Assembly: GCF_963855985.1 (NCBI RefSeq) | Contig: NC_087090.1 | Coordinates: 11,344,501 to 11,408,500 of the forward strand | Direction of reading: 5' to 3' | Length of the DNA: 64,000 nt | Source: Ostrinia nubilalis | Lineage: Eukaryota; Arthropoda; Insecta; Lepidoptera; Crambidae | In this document: positions 42,001-52,101 of the stretch, one piece after another | Layout: the number at the start of each line of letters is the position of its first letter | Numbering within the stretch: position 1 is the first letter of the stretch | Program-made: the position numbers and the translations under genes | The notes under the pieces: generated by a model | The model's database searches: none | What the model saw: the letters and a program-made list of their open reading frames with translations, nothing else | Told to the model about the DNA's origin: nothing

Positions 42001-43394
42001 TCTGATTTTTAATTCGACGGAATTTTGACATTTCAGAAGTGTTGTCAACATTGAAACATTCCCATTATGAATGGAGAGCATTTTCACAAATTGAAAAATA
42101 ATCCTTTGTTAAATTTAAGGTTTCACTTGAAAAACTAAGGCTTAAAAATGTACTGATCATTTCAAAATGGTTATTTGAATTTTTATTATCATATTTTTGA
42201 AGTTACAAAAAAAATTGGGAAATTATTTTTCTATTACTGGACTCCCTGGCCAATAATCCATGGGTTACAAACCTTTTTTATGAAAATCCTTTTGTCAATA
42301 AAATCTTAGGTTCATAAAATAACCAATTTAACAAGATGCCAATTTTATAATCCAAGTTGATTATGACGACGATAATGATGATTGATGATCAATACATATT
42401 TTCGTAAATGATAATATGTTGTTTTACTGTGTTAAAAACACGTTTTTTTCTATTTAAACTCTAAAATGTACATAATAATTAGTGTACATTGAATTGACAC
42501 AACAAACAATAGTTCATTCTTGTAAGTTGTACTTGATGAAATTTCATTTCATATTATAGCCTGACCAGGAACATAAAAACCCTCGCCATGTTGCGGAAAA
42601 CTAATGGTACTAATTTCTTTTAATGGCAACAGTAACTGAAAACTTCATTGACATGTCACCTTGCATGTCAGTCTATTGCTGTCAAAGTGTAAACAAACTT
42701 TATTTTAAATGTGCGCAATTAATTTTGTGAATGAAATTGCTAAAATCTTTTTATAGTCGTGAAAGAAAACTGGTTCACAATGTGTTAAAGTATTTGTCGA
42801 AGAGAAATACCAAGGGTTCGGACAATATTTTCATTGAATAATGTTTCCAACAAAGGTTGTCAAATTGACTGACATGTTTACCGTATAGTACAGTCCACTA
42901 TGAAAATTAGCTGTGGTTTGTTTCAACTACCTATTTTAAAGTTTTTTGTCACTTTCTAAGTGTTGAATTTTATGGAATTGGGAAAGAAGTACCGAGTTTG
43001 AAGCGTTCATGAGCAAACATTGCAGTTGAATATTCAAGTTCTGAATTTGATTATTGATGAATAATAAAATAAATCCTACTAGCTCGATTGATGGTTTCAT
43101 TTAATTTATTTAAACCAGGTTACCTATAATAATATTTTTTCGTTAATTTATGAAAATATCAAATTAGCCCGTAATCCTGAATCCTGATACATAAAGTTAG
43201 CCTATTAATTTAACACAGGTACGACTGTACTCAGTGTTGCACTATCAAATGCAATTGACGCGCCTCTATGCCAGGGTTTTTATGTTCCTGGTCAGGCTAT
43301 ATTTATTAATAATTCAAAGCAAAAAAGGCTTATTACATCTGAATTGTCAAAAAATGACAGCTGTCAGAATTCCGTCGAATTAAAAATCGGACTA
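42001..43394. mobile_element. GATTTTTAATTCGACGG-ended element, copy 2 (reverse), split by a MITE
   Basis: Same family as 7535-13906 in opposite orientation, here without the LINE and with the 741-bp MITE at 42557-43299. It provides the empty site for the LINE at about 42201-42213. Confidence 0.88.
42557..43299. mobile_element. 741-bp family MITE, copy 2 (743 bp)
   Basis: TAGCCTGACCAGGAACAT and its inverse, flanked by TA; the other copy of the host element has a single TA at this point (near 7630). Highly similar to 31919-32659. Confidence 0.9.
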
Positions 43395-43563
43395 TAGGTC
43401 ATGCAACGTGAATTCACACGATCACTCACTTTCTATGGGAAAATAAAAATAACCAAGTAATGCAATAATTAGGTATTTAGATTAATATTTGTTTTACAAA
43501 TTACTTATAAATATCTGGAAGAAAATTCTTCACTAGCTTTCGAGACATGACTTTCGGTAATAT

Positions 43564-43785
43564 ACAGGGTGTTTGGTGGAAGGTTAGACAAACTTCGTGG
43601 GTGTAAGGTCATTTTAAGAATACAAGTTCGCCCATTTGTCTCTAAGTGGGCTACATTTTTTTCATTGATATTTTTGTTTTTATTTATTTTTTTCTGAAAT
43701 TTGACCTAAAAACTGCTTCAATTTTTTCTCGCGTATACACCTACGAAGTTTGTCTAACCTTCCGCCAACACCCTGTTTACACCGA
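43564..43785. mobile_element. Short inverted-repeat MITE (ACAGGGTGTTTGG ends)
   Basis: ACAGGGTGTTTGGTGGAAGG and inverse (CCTTCCGCCAACACCCTGT), about 40-bp arms including GTTAGACAAACTTCG. ACAGGGTG tips are common in mariner-type MITEs. Confidence 0.75.
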
Positions 43786-44044
43786 TTTGGTAATTTTGGT
43801 ATCGGCCGATTCTTCATACAAATTAAAATCGGGCCCAACTATCCAGTCTCATCTGTGCAACTATCGGCCATCTATACTGCGCCTAGGCCCCTAGCGGCTA
43901 ATTTCAAGAACTAAAATTCAAATAATTTTTTGACGTACTCGCTAGCGAGCATACCTAACGTAAACTCATGGTAAGCACACAAAATGTAATGATGTTCCAA
44001 AATTAGCACGTCACACTGACACTGCCGGTGGCACACACTGGCCT

Positions 44045-44280
44045 GTATCTATACCTACTAATATTATAAAGCTGAAGAGTTTGTTTGTTTACTTGAACGC
44101 GCAAATCTCCGGAACTACTGGTCCGATTTGAAAAATTATTTCAGTGTTAGATAGCCCATTTATCGAGGAAGGCTATAGGCTATACAACATCACGCTACGA
44201 TCAATAGGAGCCGAGCAATAATGAAAAATGTTGCGAAAACGGGTTTTCACGCGTACGAAGTCGCGGGCACAGCTAGTAAA
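44045..44280. repeat. Lepidopteran interspersed repeat (GTCGCGGGCACAGCTAGT tail)
   Basis: Begins TACTAATATTATAAAGCTGA, contains CTCCGGAACTACTGGTCCGA and ends CGAAGTCGCGGGCACAGCTA, a widely dispersed moth/butterfly repeat of non-coding type. Confidence 0.75.
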
Positions 44281-44789
44281 TGTATAAAGAAGCTGAAAAC
44301 ATTTAATTTTCGGATAGATCTGCAAGCAAGATATTATTGATACTGTTTGATAGAGCTCGTGAAGCACTTTCACGGTCAGTAGGAACCAGTTTTTAATCGG
44401 GGGTAGGTCTTGCTTACGGCATCATCAAGGAAGCACTTAGTCATAATCCGGCACTGAATATGTTAGCGGAATATGGTGGTTTTTTTAGGTCCAAATCTGG
44501 AATCTGGTCGAATTTTGCTTTTAATCTAGCGATTTAATAAAATCCGAGGTGGCAACACTGCTTACCTTTGGTGTAAGTGTAACTTGCTAATTTTGGGACA
44601 CTCGATGGGAAAGGGAAGCGTTATGTTCAGAATTTTTATTTTTTCTAAAATTTGTGTTTATTCGACTAAATAATGTGTATGGTTGATTAACCATTAGGTA
44701 ACTTTATTTACCAGATATCATTTATTTACTACCATTCAGGTTTCTTTCCGACGATCGAAACAATCTTCTATAACGAGTAAGGCTTCTTA

Positions 44790-45069
44790 AACACGAGCGG
44801 CTCATAGCCGACCGGCAGTGGCAACGGCAGCTTTTGCCACCTTTTGGCGGCAGCTGTCGATGGCAGCCGTCGCCACGTCGACGACTGCCGCTGACAGGTG
44901 GCGTTAACTGCACTTGTAGCTTGTCGCATCCTGTACAAAGAGACAGCTACAACTGCAGTTAACGCCACCTGGCGTCGGCAGACGTCGACGTGGCGACGGC
45001 TGCCGTCGACGAGTTGACAGCTGCCATTCAGTGCCATTGCCACTGCAGTCGGCTATGAGCCTCTCGTGT
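44790..45069. mobile_element. GC-rich MITE (ACACGAG...GGCTCATAGCCGAC ends)
   Basis: ACACGAGCGGCTCATAGCCG and its inverse flank a highly palindromic interior (CAGTTAACGCCACCTG, GCCGTCGACG words in both orientations). Its right end abuts the GGGTCATTCC element. Confidence 0.75.
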
Positions 45070-45071
45070 AT

Positions 45072-46475
45072 GGGTCATTCCACAAAAATATGTCAACTCT
45101 TAGTCCGCGCCACATTTCACATGGAATATTTGTTAATATTTTATTCCAAAATCGTTAAAATAACAGCTCGCAATGTGTTTTATTCATCACCCATTTTTAT
45201 ATTTTTAAAACTATTTTTAAAACATCTTAAATTCCTTTTAAATGACCCAAAACGTCATTCCCTAGGCGTGTCCGTACTCCAAAAGTTTGTGTTTTGGAAC
45301 CCGTATTTACAGAAAAAGAGTCCACAGCTTTTAGCGTCATTCCCTCGCCACCCACTGATTTTATAATTTTGCGCTTTATTATGTATTTAGAGTGAATGAC
45401 ATTTTATTAGTTGAGTTTAAACTACGATACGAAGTTATCCTCAGACCATACTGGCTTTGCGGTAGCCGTTTTTTGAATTAGTGCAAACGTGCCAGTTGTT
45501 GCGGAAACATGTGTTGATTCAGTCACTTCGTCAGTTCCTAGTTGAGTAGCTTTATTGATTACAATAGGAAATTGTATATAATTTAATAGTATTTACGTGT
45601 GGTTTTTCGGCTATTTTCGGCTCATCGTATTAAGCATCTTATAATATAAAGTTAATCTGCATTTTTGTTAAGTTTTACTCCAAATCGTCAGTCCCTAGAC
45701 CGTCAGGCCCTAGCTTTAAACGGCGCTAGGGACTAAGTTACTAGTTAGGGAGTGACGTTTTTTATATAGTGATTATGACAAAACATCTACATTAAGTATA
45801 TTAACTTATCTATAAATGTTAAGGTTATAAGTTTTGTGGTGGACTGCAGTGGACTGTATGCGTTTGTGTGTGTTCGAGAGCGCTGACCGGACGATGATGA
45901 CTGCCGTTGAGAGCTTGCCCTTACTATGTCAGGCGTAGTAGGTGCTACTTGCAGGAATAAAACCACTATTTCACTTGCTGAGACTTCTCGCGTTTATTAT
46001 TCGCTTCCTTTTCTCAGTTCTTGCTTCTTCAGATCACTTGTTGCTTGGAGCACTTGTTCTCTGAACTGAACATAACATCTGAACACAACATAAAATAAAC
46101 TTGTCTCCCGGAGCGCCTCGCTCCGTATTTATAGGGCCCCGGGCTATATCCATCCCTTTCTCTCCCGATATTCCTGTCTCTGTCTCTCATGTTCTGGACC
46201 ATAGTTCTGGAATGTTCGAAGCGAGAGGTCCGATATTGCCGTCCTGTTTCTTTTTCTCTCGAATATTCCAGAAGTGTGTGGAAGAGTATTTGATGTGCAA
46301 GCGAGATGAGAGATAATGTGAGAAAGAGATGGAATGTTATTTATACCTAATCGACTCTAATTGATTATTTTACAACATTTTCTGACTGTTAACGTTGCTA
46401 ATCAATTCTAATTAATAAGTTAGCGTATTTCCTTGGTCGACGTCGCTAACAAGTTTTATACTTTATTAAAAGTCT
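45072..46475 (-). mobile_element. GGGTCATTCC-family element, copy D (inverted, one end missing, holds a solo LTR)
   Basis: It starts with GGGTCATTCCACAAAAATA, the inverse of the right end of the other copies, and follows their sequence backwards to about 46475, where the other ~170 bp and terminus are missing. A 616-bp solo LTR is inserted at 45836-46451. It faces copy A 22 bp away, so D and A form a large inverted pair. Confidence 0.85.
45836..46451 (-). mobile_element. Solo LTR of an LTR retrotransposon
   Basis: 616 bp with TG...CA borders and perfect 5-bp duplications AGTTT (45831-45835, 46452-46456). On the minus strand it has CCCTATAAATACGG (a TATA box) followed by AATAAA near 45990, giving U3-R-U5 order and minus orientation. 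No internal region is present, so it arose by recombination between two LTRs. It is not related to the LTR at 55928. Confidence 0.88.
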
Positions 46476-46497
46476 ATAAGAACACTAAAAGATAAAA

Positions 46498-47569
46498 GGG
46501 TCATTCCATGAAAATCTGTATATTTTCGACGTCATTTTGTCCCAAACTTTTTTAAGATGCTTTTGAATACTTTATTAGTGTAAATTATAGTTTATTTATT
46601 AATTATGTTATGTCTAAAAGGGCCAGTCACTTTATGCTTTATTTTAGGAGAAATTATAATTTTTAATTTTTTCATACTACATTACTCCTAACTATATGAC
46701 TTTTAATAAAGTATAAAACTTATAACCTTAACATTTATAGATAAGTTAAATACTTCATATAGTTGTTTTGTTATTATCGCTATATAAAAAATGTCATTCC
46801 CTAACTAGTAACTTAGTCCCTAGCGCCGTTTAAAGCTAGAGCCTGACGGTCTAGGGACTGACGATTTGGAGTAAAACTTAACACAAATGCAGATTAACTT
46901 TATAATATAAGATGCTTAATACGATGTGCCGAAAATAGCCGAAAAACCACACGTAAATACCATTAAATTATATACAATTTCCTATTGTAATCAATAAAGG
47001 TACTCAACTAGGGACTGACGAAGTGACTGGATCAACACATGTTTCCGCAACAACTGGCACGTTTGCACTAATTCAAAAAACGGCTGCCGCAAAGCCAGTA
47101 TGGTCTGAGTATAACTTCGTATCGTACTTTAAACTCAACTAAATGTCATTCACTCTAAATACATATAAAAGCGCAAATATATAAAATCAGTGCGTGGCGA
47201 GGGAATGACGCTAAAAACTGTGGACTCTTTTTTAACTAAAGAAAATCAAATTATTGTTTATTGAAACTGCAAAATATTAATAGAATTTGGTGTTATTCGT
47301 TACTTAAAACAAAGGATGAAGTTGATGTTTCTGTTAATATGGGTTCCAAAATACAAACTTTTGGAGTACGGACATGCCTAGGGAATGACGATTTGGGTCA
47401 TTTAAAAGGAATTTAAGATGTTTGAAAAATAGTTTAAAAAAATATAAATAGGTGATGAATAAAACACATTGCGAGCTGTTATTTAACCATTTTGGAATAA
47501 AATATTAACAAATATTCCATGTGAAATGTGGCGCGGACTAAGAGTTGACATATTTTTGTGGAATGACCC
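46498..47569. mobile_element. GGGTCATTCC-family element, copy A
   Basis: GGGTCATTCCATGAAAATC at the left and inverse (TTTTTGTGGAATGACCC) at the right; flanked by AAAA on both sides. 1072 bp, no ORF. Words of the type AGGGACTGACG, AGTCCCTAG and GGGAATGACG recur through it. Confidence 0.9.
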
Positions 47570-48090
47570 AAAAATAAGTTGTACCTACCATTCGTAGTTT
47601 TGTGTAGGTACCTTGGTAAATGGGAAAATATTCGGTGACTGGTATTTTATTTTAACTTCAGTGACAGTGTTTAAACCGTCTGCTAAAAATATATAAAAAC
47701 TGATGCAATAAAGGTGCTTTACATTATATCGATAAAATAAATTCATTTTTTTAAATGGCTGTGATAAAAGCATAACTTAATGTGATCAAGGTTATCCGGA
47801 TAATAATATTAATAAGCTACTTATTGAGCTCGATTTCTAAATTGTTAATTATGTATGTTAGTAATATAGGAAACGTCTACTACTTAGATCGGGAATGAAA
47901 AGAAAATAAATTGATTTTATTTAAAATTTTGTCATTAATTAACAATTTTGAATCGGAACCAATTTCAAAGCTTTTGATCAGCTCGGTTTACTACTTTTAT
48001 GTATATTATCATTGCCCATGTAATTGAGAGAAATAAATAAATGGACACAGTTTGAAAACTTGTTTTTGTTAAGTATTCTTACATACCTTA
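47570..48090. other. Intergenic, nothing seen
   Basis: AT-rich; no supported feature. Confidence 0.45.
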
Positions 48091-48173
48091 CCTATGAAGA
48101 TAACCTGCTCATTTGTATAAATACTTTGGTTTTACCAAAGTATTTATACAAATGAGCAGGTTATCTTCATAGG
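48091..48173. repeat. Near-perfect 83-bp palindrome, relative of the MITE at 1999-2343
   Basis: CCTATGAAGATAACCTGCTC... folds on itself with about 40-bp arms and a few central bases. The DNA just right of it (to about 48240) also matches the inner part of the 1999-2343 MITE. Confidence 0.85.
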
Positions 48174-48237
48174 CTTTATTAATCCAAGCTTCATAGAAAC
48201 GCACCGAGCGCGGTTTATATGTGAGTGCGCCGATACG

Positions 48238-48490
48238 GTTCTACCTTTTTTCGCAGAACTTTTTTAATCATAATTTTACTATGCATAACAACTGATGGCA
48301 TAATCTTCTTTACGCAGAAATTCGTTAGGCATACACTCATTTGGTATACATTTAAAACTAATAATTTTGTAAGGCAGAATCATCTTTAGGCATAACTTTA
48401 ATATCCCGAATAATTAAATAGCAGAACCATCACATCGCAGAAAGTTCTTAGTCAGAATCGTCTTTTGGCATACTATTAAAGGTAAAATGT
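48238..48490. repeat. Cluster of imperfect GCAGAA / GGCATA words
   Basis: About six GCAGAA-like and five GGCATA-like words alternate in 240 bp, separated by TC/TTT-rich spacers. No ORF. A GC-rich CGCTCG-repeat patch follows at 48688-48755. Confidence 0.6.
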
Positions 48491-49079
48491 TTATTCTCCT
48501 ATCGCATTATTAAGGGTTGTAGGGATGAGGTGGAGGGAGAGAGGGGGGTAAGGGAACTCCCTTGTGAATGGGGGAGATCAGAAACTTAGTTTCTGAAAAA
48601 ACTGAAAATGAAATTTTGAGGTTAAGTTGCGTTTTTTGGGTAGTTTTTATTGGAAATCAACTATTTATGTACGCGATTCTAGACTTATCGCTCGGCGGCC
48701 GCTGCCGCGGCGCGGCACGTTCGCTTCGCTCGCTGCGCTCGCTCGCTCACTCGCCTTCACGCTGTGTAAAGTCGCAAGTCTAACCTAAACTATAGCTTTG
48801 TTGTCCAACAAGTTTTTTAACACTTAAGGACTCGCTAATGGGTCTAAAGGACCCAGTTCTTCAATATTTGTGTAATAACTTTTAAAGTTTGATGTTTGCG
48901 ATGTTGTCGCTCTTAGTACCTTTCCACGACATTGTAGCACAGCCAATAGCGGTCATAATCGTCAAATAGCCCACTGCATGTGATTGCTACAGACGAAAAA
49001 TGTGTTTTTGAGTCCACTGGACCCGGTAAACAAAGTGATTTTTTAAATGTTCTATACAAATTTCTCATTAATTGTTAAT

Positions 49080-50167
49080 GGGTCATTCCATAATAATCTG
49101 TATATTTTCGACGTCATTTTGTCCGTAACTTTTTTAAGATGCTTTTGAATACTTTATTAGTGTAAATTATTGTTTATTAATTAATTATGTTATGTCTAAA
49201 AGGGCCAGTCACTTTATGCTTTATTTTAGGAGAAATTATAATTTTAAATTTTTTCATACTACATTACTCCAATATGACTTCTAATAAAGTATAAAACTTA
49301 TAACCTTAACATTTATAGATAAGTTAATACACATAATGTAGTTGTTTTGTTATTATCACTATATAAAAAACATCATTCCCTAACTAGTAATTTAGTCCCA
49401 AGTGCCGTTTAAAGCTAGGGCCTGACGCTCTAGGGACTGACGATTTGGAGTAAAACTTAACACAAATGCAGATTAACTTTATATTATAAGATGCTTAATA
49501 CGATGTGCCGAAAATATCCAAAAAACCACACGTAAATACTATTAAATTATATACAATTTCCTATTATAATCAATAAAGCTACTCAACTAGGGACTGACGA
49601 AGTGACTGGATTAACACATGTTTCCGCAACAACTGGCACGTTTGCACTTATTCAAAAAACGGCTACCGCAAAGCCAGTATGGTCTGAGGATAACTTCGTA
49701 TCGTACTTTAAACTCAACTAAATATCATTCACTCTAAATACATATTAAAGCGCAAAATTATAAAATCAGTGCGTGGCGAGGGAATGACGCTAAAAACTGT
49801 AGACTCTTTTTCAACTAAAGAAAATCAAATTATTGTTTATTGAAACCGCAAAATATTAATAGAATTTGGTGTAATATACATTTAAATAGATTATTCGTTA
49901 ATTAAAACAAAGGATAAAGTTGATGTTTTTATAAATGTGGGTCCCAAAACACAAACTTTTGGAGTACGGACATGCCTAGGGAATGACGTTTTGGGTCATT
50001 CAAAAGGAATTTAAGATGTTTTAAAAATAGTTTCAAAAAATATAAATGGGTGATGAATAAAGCACATTGCGAGCTATTATTTAACAATTTTGGAATAAAA
50101 TATTAACAAATATTTCATGTGAAATGTGACGCGGACTAAGAGTTGACATATTTTTGTGGAATGACCC
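49080..50167. mobile_element. GGGTCATTCC-family element, copy B
   Basis: Complete copy with the same inverted ends and 4-bp duplication TAAT (49076-49079, 50168-50171). About 1.09 kb, no ORF; closest to copy C. Confidence 0.92.
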
Positions 50168-50499
50168 TAATAGGCAAATCATAGTAGTTTACGAAAATAA
50201 ACAAGGTATTTTTTTAAATAATTAATTACAAAAATTTTCAAAAATAACCTTCATTTTGCCAAAAAACCTTCAATTTTTTAAATAAGTTATTATTTTAGAA
50301 AAAGGCAATAAATATGACTATTTGGTTTATTATTTTATCTTTGTTTATATCATATTAATATCCTTCTAATAAAGTAGTTTTCACTTTTATTTAAGTTTTT
50401 GAAAAATACATAGGATTTTATATACTGGGTCCACCGCACCTACTACTTGTGGGACAGCGCCCCGATTGCGCTAAATAAATATTTTCGACTCTAGTCGAT

Positions 50500-50745
50500 T
50501 AGTTCGTTCGTTCGTTCGTTTCAGCCGAAAGACGTCCACTGCTGGACAAAGGCCTCCCCCAAGGATTTCCACAAAGACCGGTCCTGCGCCGCTTGCATCC
50601 AGGTACTTCCCGCGAGTGTCAGTGGGCGGGGCACATAGCTCGAAGAGCTGATGGCCGCTGGGGCAGGAAAGTTCTTGAGTGGCGACCACGAGCTGGAAGA
50701 CGTAGCGTGGGCAGGCCTCCCACTAGGTGGACCGACGATCTAGTC
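50500..50745. repeat. Two RTE-like LINE tail pieces in opposite orientation
   Basis: 50500-50612 is the tail on the minus strand (CGTCCACTGCTGGACAAAGG). From about 50618 the plus strand encodes an intact stretch of the same ORF (QWAGHIARRADGRWGRK then GRPPTRWTDDL). So the two pieces face each other, an inversion or 5' inversion during insertion. Confidence 0.75.
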
Positions 50746-50771
50746 GATTAGTAGTATAGTTCCAAAATACT

Positions 50772-50912
50772 GAACTGTCCTATCGATGACATTGACAGCG
50801 GGGCGCCACCGTCAATACCGAATCGCTGGTTCCGATTTTTGCCATGTTGGAAACCATAAAGTTGAACGATGGTAGCGCCCCCCTGTCATTGAGTTTGGCG
50901 GGACAGTTCAGC
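50772..50912. mobile_element. Short inverted-repeat MITE (CTGAACTGTCC ends)
   Basis: CTGAACTGTCC...AATGACAG..GGGGCGC is inverted at the right with moderate similarity. 140 bp, no coding. Confidence 0.65.
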
Positions 50913-51067
50913 GTGGGTCATCTATAGCAGATTTTTCAAACAAAAATCTGCTGTCTGCACGTCATATCCGTATCGCGGTGTCGCTTTGACAGCTATAAAT
51001 GTAGTTCAAAGTTCCAACGATACTGTAACGTAAACGAAATGCAATTCTGCGTCTTTGTGTAAAAACT

Positions 51068-51236
51068 GAGCCCCGATTACGGTAATTTTTAACGTCAACA
51101 ATCCAGACACGCTTCTCGATTCTGCGATACGATTGGTCGTTCAACAGCGTACGTCAGCTGTTTTGACCAATCGTATCGCAGAATCGAGAAGCGTGTCTGG
51201 ATTGTTGACGTTAAAAGTTACCGTAATCGGGGCTCT
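51068..51236. mobile_element. Snapback MITE (GAGCCCCGATTACGG ends), copy 2
   Basis: Arms of about 75 bp, inverse of each other, same family as 29598-29790; the centre is shorter. Confidence 0.88.
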
Positions 51237-52101
51237 GATAGAAAGTTAGAACTAAAGCTACTTTTTCTCAAACGCAAGTCAAACGCCTCACGAGCATTTT
51301 TTGCTGTTTTTAGTAAAAAATAAGGTGTTCGGACTTTTAATGGAAAGTGCTAAAATCCGTTGTTTCGCCTTGGTTTGCGCGTGAACTAAAGTTCAACGAT
51401 AAACCGATACCGAATTGCACATCAGCTAAAATAAAAATGGAGCGTTACTGGAGTTTGGACTAGAGATGAAACGCGAATGAATTAGTACCTACACACCTAA
51501 TCTACCTACCTATTTCTTATTATGACTGTAATTATGTAAGTAGTAGAAAACATTAGAAATTGTTTATATACCTACCTACCCTGTGTTGTGGCATTGAATG
51601 CTCAATGATAAAAATAGTACACGTCATGATACACATCTCACTCACTCTGTAGTGAGAAATATTCTAAAAATAAAAACGTCTGTTCCTTAGTGTACCTACT
51701 CGTGTCTATGGGTGTAAATAGGAAGAAAGTATATTTGCGTTTTAAATTACTTGTGTTATCCTAGGTAAACACGACAAAATTATTACGAACACCAAGGTAA
51801 GTTTTATTGTTAACGGTTTAACAATACTCGTAGGTACTTAAATGAAAGCTTGTGCAATGCGACGGGCTTTTATGAGGTTATCTGCAGCAGCAAATAAGTA
51901 CCTCTCACAAATCTGTTTTTAGAATAGATATGTTAGTTAGATTTTCTGTTCCCAAGTTTGTTGTTAAAATAACTAATCACATAACAACTCGTACCTATTT
52001 ATCTACCCACAACGTATTAATTTTCATTATTTTGACTTCAGGTAGGATTTCATTTTACTTTTCGAGTTTTTTTTCATTTTCAGGAGGATTATTATAATAT
52101 T
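51237..52101 (+). other. 5' flank of the LRR gene
   Basis: A polypyrimidine tract and acceptor (TTTTTTTTCATTTTCAG) end at 52083, 18 bp before the start codon, so at least one untranslated 5' exon lies upstream; its position is unknown. No other feature. Confidence 0.5.

Noticed and set aside
44768..45043. ORFs in the GC-rich MITE
   Set aside because: Follow from palindromic GC-rich repeats on both strands.
45031..45366. 111-codon ORF
   Set aside because: Runs from the MITE into copy D of the GGGTCATTCC family; other copies do not keep it open.
48688..48755. GC-rich CGCTCG stretch as a CpG-island promoter
   Set aside because: Short, repetitive and without a following gene; more likely part of a repeat.
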